Source of the DNA: Chitinophaga pinensis | GTDB taxonomy: Bacteria; Bacteroidota; Bacteroidia; Chitinophagales; Chitinophagaceae | Reading direction: 5' to 3' | Assembly: GCA_945874755.1 (NCBI GenBank) | Contig: CAMCHR010000014.1 | Location: 1 to 40,279 of the forward strand | Length of the DNA stretch: 40,279 nt | Shown here: positions 36,372-40,279 of the stretch, piece by piece | Numbering within the stretch: position 1 is the first letter of the stretch | How the letters are laid out: each line of letters starts with the position of its first letter | Program-made: the position numbers and the translations under genes | Notes under the pieces: model-generated | Told to the model about the DNA's origin: nothing | Database searches by the model: none | What the model saw: the letters and a program-made list of their open reading frames with translations, nothing else

Positions 36372-37847
36372 CTATGCAATATGCTTTAAGACTAAAGTTT
36401 TGACTTCACTCATTGGTATTCTTTCCTGTTGCATGCTATCTCTATAACGAATGGTGACTGTATTGTCTTCTTTAGTTTGATGATCGATGGTCACGCAAAA
36501 TGGCGTTCCTATTGCATCCTGTCTTCTGTAACGTTTTCCAATGGCATCTTTTTCTTCATAAAAACAATGGAATGAAGGCTTACATTCATCCATTAATGCT
36601 TTAGCCAATTCAGGTAATCCATCTTTTTTTGTCAATGGCAATACCGCCAATTTTAATGGCGCCAATTTTGCAGGCAAATGCAAAACAACTCTTGAATCAG
36701 TCGTGCCGTCTTCTTTTTGAATGGTTTCTTCTTCATATGCATTGGATAGAAGCAAAAAAAACATTCTATCTAAACCAATCGAAGTTTCAATCACATAAGG
36801 CACATAATGCTGATTGATTTCTGTATCAAAATATTGTAATTTCTTTTTACTGAATTCTTGATGACGCGTTAAATCATAATCTGTTCTTGAGTGAATCCCT
36901 TCTACTTCTTTAAATCCAAAAGGAAATTCATATTCAATGTCTAAAGCTGCATCAGCATAGTGGGCTAATTTGATATGATCATGAAAACGGTATTTATCTG
37001 CTGCAATACCCAAACTTAAATGCCAATTCATGCGCTCGTTTTTCCAATGCTCGTACCACTCTTTTTGGGTACCTGGTTTTACAAAAAACTGCATCTCCAT
37101 TTGTTCAAACTCACGCATTCTAAAAATAAATTGACGCGCTACAATCTCGTTTCTAAAGGCCTTCCCTGTTTGTGCAATCCCAAAAGGAATTTTCATCCTT
37201 GCCGTTTTTTGCACATTCAAGAAATTCACAAAAATACCTTGTGCAGTCTCTGGTCTTAAATAAATGGTATTGGCGTCTTCTGCCACTGAACCTAGTTCTG
37301 TAGAGAACATTAAATTAAATTGACGAATCTCTGTCCAGTTACTTGTTCCACTTACACTACACTGTATTTTATTTGTTTGTATCAATGTGCCTAAGCCCGC
37401 AAAATCATCCTTCGCAAGCAAGGCTTCCATATCCGCTAGTAATTGTGTAGCGCGATCACGCAATGCAGCACCTCCATCGGCTGCCTTAGCTGCTTCTTCA
37501 TTTAACTTATCGGCATGTGCTTCTATTAAATGGTCTACACGGTATCTTTTTTTACTGTCCTTATTGTCAATCAAAGGGTCGCTAAAACTATCTACGTGAC
37601 CACTGGCCTTCCAAGTAGTTGGATGCATGAAAATGGCAGCATCAATACCCACAATATTTTCATTCATTTGTGTCATGCTCTTCCACCAATCATCGCGAAT
37701 GTTCTTTTTTAATTGTGCACCATAAGGACCATAATCATACACTGCACTTAATCCATCATAGATTTCACTACTAGGAAATACAAATCCGTATTCTTTGGCA
37801 TGCGAAATGATTGCTTGTAATGTATTGTCTGGAACTGTCTTACTCAT
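36372..37847 (-). CDS. glyS: Glycine--tRNA ligase (dimeric type)
   Basis: Class II synthetase charging tRNA-Gly, of the alpha2 type found in Bacteroidota rather than the split alpha/beta enzyme. The 491 residues begin MSKTVPDNTLQAIISHAKEY. The N-terminal YGFVFPSSEIYDGLSAVYDY with YGPYG is typical. Motif 2 is in RNEIVARQFIFRMREFEQME, motif 3 in ETSIGLDRMFFLLL, and the C-terminal anticodon-binding domain includes KDAIGKRYRRQDAIGTPFCV. I start at ATG 37847; an extension three codons longer would need a TTG. A TATATTTG box ends 6 bases before the ATG. The MazG-like gene lies 27 bases upstream in the same direction. Confidence 0.97.
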   Translation of the reverse strand: MSKTVPDNTLQAIISHAKEYGFVFPSSEIYDGLSAVYDYGPYGAQLKKNIRDDWWKSMTQMNENIVGIDAAIFMHPTTWKASGHVDSFSDPLIDNKDSKKRYRVDHLIEAHADKLNEEAAKAADGGAALRDRATQLLADMEALLAKDDFAGLGTLIQTNKIQCSVSGTSNWTEIRQFNLMFSTELGSVAEDANTIYLRPETAQGIFVNFLNVQKTARMKIPFGIAQTGKAFRNEIVARQFIFRMREFEQMEMQFFVKPGTQKEWYEHWKNERMNWHLSLGIAADKYRFHDHIKLAHYADAALDIEYEFPFGFKEVEGIHSRTDYDLTRHQEFSKKKLQYFDTEINQHYVPYVIETSIGLDRMFFLLLSNAYEEETIQKEDGTTDSRVVLHLPAKLAPLKLAVLPLTKKDGLPELAKALMDECKPSFHCFYEEKDAIGKRYRRQDAIGTPFCVTIDHQTKEDNTVTIRYRDSMQQERIPMSEVKTLVLKHIA

Positions 37848-37853
37848 AGTTTG

Positions 37854-37861
37854 CAAATATA
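37854..37861 (-). promoter_or_regulatory. -7 box of glyS, nearly leaderless
   Basis: The minus strand reads TATATTTG, an exact TAnnTTTG match, ending 6 bases before the ATG at 37847. No clear TTG is found at -33. It lies in the 27-base gap after the MazG-like gene. Confidence 0.55.
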
Positions 37862-37874
37862 GGTCGAGAAAAGA

Positions 37875-38216
37875 TTATGGTTGTAATTTTTCATTGTTTT
37901 GGTGCCTTTCTTTGTCTCGAATGGTTTTCTTTTGGATATTTTTCTCTAATGCCGCAGTCAAATCAACACCCGTTTGATTGGCTAAGCAAATCAACACAAA
38001 TAGTACATCCGCCATCTCATCCCCCAGGTCGGCGCTTGCTTCCTTATTTTTAAAGGATTGATCCCCATATTTGCGCACCATCAATCTAGAGAGTTCGCCT
38101 ACTTCTTCCATCAAGACACCCAAATTAGTTAACTCACTAAAATAGTTGACTCCAACGGTCTTGATCCACTCATCCACCTGATCTTGTGCTGCTTGAATTG
38201 TAATTTGATTAGACAT
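37875..38216 (-). CDS. MazG-like nucleotide pyrophosphohydrolase
   Basis: All-alpha NTP pyrophosphohydrolase of 113 residues, probably a house-cleaning enzyme hydrolysing non-canonical nucleoside triphosphates. The magnesium-binding pattern is clear: EEVGE (Glu37, Glu38, Glu41) and GDEMAD (Glu67, Asp70). A region of charged residues ends the protein (IQKKTIRDKERHQ). It is a single-domain protein, shorter than E. coli MazG. The ATG at 38216 is one base after the dtd stop codon, so translation is likely coupled to dtd. The substrate range cannot be told. Confidence 0.9.
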   Translation of the reverse strand: MSNQITIQAAQDQVDEWIKTVGVNYFSELTNLGVLMEEVGELSRLMVRKYGDQSFKNKEASADLGDEMADVLFVLICLANQTGVDLTAALEKNIQKKTIRDKERHQNNEKLQP

Positions 38217-38217
38217 A

Positions 38218-38670
38218 TTATTCCTTGTTTTTTGAATCTATTAAAATAGTGACTGGGCCATCGTTGATGAGTGCCACTTTCATGTCTGCTCCAAATTGCC
38301 CAGTAGCAATTGGCTTACCAAAATCCTTCGTCAATTGAAGAATCATTTGCTCATAAATTGGAATCGCTATCTCTGGTTTTGCGGCTGCAATATAAGAAGG
38401 TCGATTCCCCTTTTTTGTGGCTGCATACAATGTGAATTGACTAATCAGTAAGATGGATCCACCCATTTCTTGCACGCTATGGTTCATAACCCCTTCTGCA
38501 TCATCAAAAATCCGCATCTGCACCAGCTTATTGGAAATCCATTGAATATCCTCTAATGTATCCTCATTGTGAATGCCCAATAAGACCAATAAGCCTGCTT
38601 GAATGGCCCCAACAATCGCTCCATCTACTTTGACACTGGCCTCCGATACTCTCTGTATTACGACTCTCAT
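38218..38670 (-). CDS. dtd: D-aminoacyl-tRNA deacylase
   Basis: DTD hydrolyses D-aminoacyl-tRNAs (and Gly-tRNA-Ala), preventing D-amino acid entry into protein. The 150 residues begin MRVVIQRVSEASVKVDG, as in the family. The signature SQFTLYA is at residues 77-83, NRPSY at 89-93, and the GP-containing motif NDGPVT at 136-141. Length is normal. The ATG at 38670 faces the flippase gene across a 68-base spacer; a TAGTTTTG box lies at 38700-38707. It forms a tightly spaced pair with the MazG-like gene. Confidence 0.97.
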   Translation of the reverse strand: MRVVIQRVSEASVKVDGAIVGAIQAGLLVLLGIHNEDTLEDIQWISNKLVQMRIFDDAEGVMNHSVQEMGGSILLISQFTLYAATKKGNRPSYIAAAKPEIAIPIYEQMILQLTKDFGKPIATGQFGADMKVALINDGPVTILIDSKNKE

Positions 38671-38699
38671 AAGGATGCTATTTACAACGTGAAGATAAA

Positions 38700-38707
38700 C
38701 AAAACTA
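38700..38707 (-). promoter_or_regulatory. -7 box of dtd
   Basis: The minus strand reads TAGTTTTG, an exact TAnnTTTG match, about 29 bases before the dtd ATG. A TTG at 38734-38732 lies 24 bases upstream, slightly beyond the usual spacing. It shares the spacer with the divergent flippase gene. Confidence 0.5.
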
Positions 38708-38738
38708 TTTTCACTAATTTAGCTGTAATTTCAACACC

Positions 38739-40223
38739 TTGAGTAGTATAAAAAAATTAGTCAGTCAAACAGCATGGTACGGACTTAGTTCAATAGCCGC
38801 AAGGTTTATTAGCTATTTGATTACCCCTTATTTAACCTATAAGCTTTCAGATATTGCTTATGGGGAGAATTCGATTGTCTATGCTTTTATTCCCTTTCTG
38901 AATGTCATTGTAGCCCACGGTATGGAGACCGCCTATTTCAAGTTTGGGACCAAAGAAAACGAGGAGGAGATTTATAACACGAGTAGCTTTTCGATGCTAT
39001 TTGTGACCCTACTTGTTTTAATTGGCTTGTTCACATGGAAACTTCCATTGGCTGAACTTTTACAAATTACTGCCCACCCCGAATACATTAGCTTACTAGC
39101 TTGGATCGTTGCCCTAGATGCCTTGACGACCATTCCATTTTCAAGACTAAGAATGCAAGAGCGTCCCAAAAAATTTGCATTGATCAAAATTGTGGGCATC
39201 TTCATCAATATTCTTGCGACCTATAGCTTCATCAGTCTTTTACCAAATTATGTACAAACCCATCCAACTAGTTTTTTACAAAAATTGTATCAACCAAATT
39301 GGGAAGTAGGTTATATTTTAATAGCAGGTATTGTGCAAAATGTTTTTGTAATGCTTTTGTTACAAAAAGAAATTAGATCCATCCGTTTTAAATTCAACTT
39401 TAAACTTTGGTGGAGTATGATGGCTTTTGCAGTGCCCCTTATTTTAGTAGGATTTGGCGGGATGATCAATGAAACACTAGACCGTATTATGCTGGGATGG
39501 TGGGGTCCTGGAGCAAATGCAGATGAGAACAAGGCCATAGTGGGTGTGTATAGTGCATGTTATAAATTAGCCATTTTAATCACCATCTCCATACAAGCAT
39601 TCCGCATGGGTGCCGAACCGTTTTTCTTCAAACAAGCCGAAACAGATCAAGCGCAAAAAACATATGCCAAAGTCATGAAATTTTTTGTGATTAGTTTATG
39701 TGTGATGTTCTTGTCTGTGATGTTATACATTGATATTTGGAAATTATTTATTCAAAATCCAGCCATGTATGTGGGTCTTAAAGTGGTGCCTATTTTACTC
39801 ATTGCAAATATGTTTTTAGGCGTATACTTTAACTTAAGTATCTGGTATAAAATAAGTAACAGAACCATGGCAGGCGCCTGGATCACCTTATTAGGCGCAT
39901 TTATCACCATTCTCATTAATTATTTTGCCATTCCTCATTTTGGTTATATGGCAAGTGCTTGGGCCACTTTCTTTTGTTATGGCACCATGATGATTGTGAG
40001 TTATGTATGGGGACAAAGCGTTTATCCTGTGCCTTACGCCACCAAAAAATTAATTGCTTATTTTATCATTGCATTAATGGTCTATGGTATTAATTTATTG
40101 TTACATCTTGTTTCAACAAATCAACCTTTTAATTATTTATTTGCAACCATCTTACTTTTTGCATTCATCGTATTTGTTGCACGCATCGAAAGAAAAGATT
40201 TGCAATCCATCTTTAAAAAATAA
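38739..40223 (+). CDS. Oligosaccharide flippase family membrane protein (Wzx-like)
   Basis: A polytopic inner-membrane protein of 494 residues resembling Wzx/MOP-superfamily flippases that move lipid-linked polysaccharide units across the membrane. About twelve hydrophobic segments can be traced. The N-terminus SSIKKLVSQTAWYGLSSIAA followed by RFISYLITPYLTYKLS matches the usual beginning. The start is the TTG at 38739: there is no in-frame ATG near it, and the conserved N-terminus begins immediately after. No glycosyltransferase genes are adjacent in the window, so the transported glycan is unknown. It is divergent from dtd and ends 5 bases before the next gene. Confidence 0.88.
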   Translation: MSSIKKLVSQTAWYGLSSIAARFISYLITPYLTYKLSDIAYGENSIVYAFIPFLNVIVAHGMETAYFKFGTKENEEEIYNTSSFSMLFVTLLVLIGLFTWKLPLAELLQITAHPEYISLLAWIVALDALTTIPFSRLRMQERPKKFALIKIVGIFINILATYSFISLLPNYVQTHPTSFLQKLYQPNWEVGYILIAGIVQNVFVMLLLQKEIRSIRFKFNFKLWWSMMAFAVPLILVGFGGMINETLDRIMLGWWGPGANADENKAIVGVYSACYKLAILITISIQAFRMGAEPFFFKQAETDQAQKTYAKVMKFFVISLCVMFLSVMLYIDIWKLFIQNPAMYVGLKVVPILLIANMFLGVYFNLSIWYKISNRTMAGAWITLLGAFITILINYFAIPHFGYMASAWATFFCYGTMMIVSYVWGQSVYPVPYATKKLIAYFIIALMVYGINLLLHLVSTNQPFNYLFATILLFAFIVFVARIERKDLQSIFKK

Positions 40224-40228
40224 AATAA

Positions 40229-40279
40229 GTGGCAGAAGATTTAGTACTCCATCATGGAGATAAAAAAACACAGTATGAA
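40229..40279 (+). CDS. Start of a probable GAF-domain protein (truncated by window)
   Basis: An open frame of 17 codons runs from a GTG at 40229 to the edge (M/V-AEDLVLHHGDKKTQYE), 5 bases after the flippase stop. The MAEDL...KKTQYE beginning is like small Bacteroidota GAF-domain proteins of the free methionine-R-sulfoxide reductase type. With so few residues this is a guess from N-terminal resemblance, and the GTG start is inferred from position. If correct, it would be cotranscribed with the flippase. Confidence 0.4.
   Translation, partial: MAEDLVLHHGDKKTQYE

Overview
The window looks like a low-GC chromosomal segment from a Bacteroidota bacterium, most likely Chitinophagales/Chitinophagaceae; genus is not resolvable by eye. 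The reasons are type IX secretion/gliding genes (porU, porV, gldJ), a T9SS-sorted subtilase, Bacteroidota-only families (DUF4292), and many -7 boxes of the form TAnnTTTG with few Shine-Dalgarno sequences. No phage, IS element, CRISPR array or rRNA was seen.

Layout. 1-1247: partial atpD (minus). 1332-10896: a long minus-strand series porU-porV-dut-DUF4292 lipoprotein-EnvC-like factor-glpK-glpF, with gaps of 9 to 64 bases. Facing away from porU is gldJ-ispF-murF, followed by a DUF983 gene with its own promoter. 14636-16184 is the main accessory-looking segment: a strong hairpin, a 69-residue lipoprotein, a GC-richer structured stretch, a 59-residue double-glycine-leader peptide resembling a class II bacteriocin precursor, a two-TM membrane protein that could be its immunity partner, and a dense group of hairpins ending at tRNA-Ser(GGA). 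16316-17895: tatD and a polysaccharide deacetylase (minus), separated by an unexplained plus-strand terminator. 17957-22225: gltX, a stand-alone B12-binding domain, an enoyl-CoA hydratase and fumC. 22411-25051: a lipoprotein amidohydrolase and an AraC regulator (minus). 25353-27656: gyrB and a small protein that may be a cysteine-depleted relative of DUF5679. 27795-31659: mfd and a small exported protein (minus). 31764-36320: a 1272-residue T9SS-sorted subtilase and a ferredoxin-reductase-like flavoprotein. 36372-38670: glyS, a MazG-like pyrophosphohydrolase and dtd (minus). 38739-40279: a Wzx-like flippase and the first codons of a probable GAF-domain protein.

How genes fit together. PorU and PorV handle the attachment/sortase step of type IX secretion, GldJ belongs to the linked gliding/T9SS machinery, and the subtilase at 31764 carries the C-terminal domain this machinery recognises. 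IspF and MurF serve isoprenoid and peptidoglycan synthesis, the EnvC-like protein probably regulates wall hydrolysis, and glpK/glpF bring in and phosphorylate glycerol. The candidate new system is the peptide, leader and membrane-protein set at 14999-16105; the 59-residue gene is easy to miss because of its size.

Several genes have a near-consensus promoter ending only 3 to 11 bases before the start codon, which suggests leaderless or very short-leader mRNAs. All functional calls come from reading motifs and family resemblance; no database search was run.
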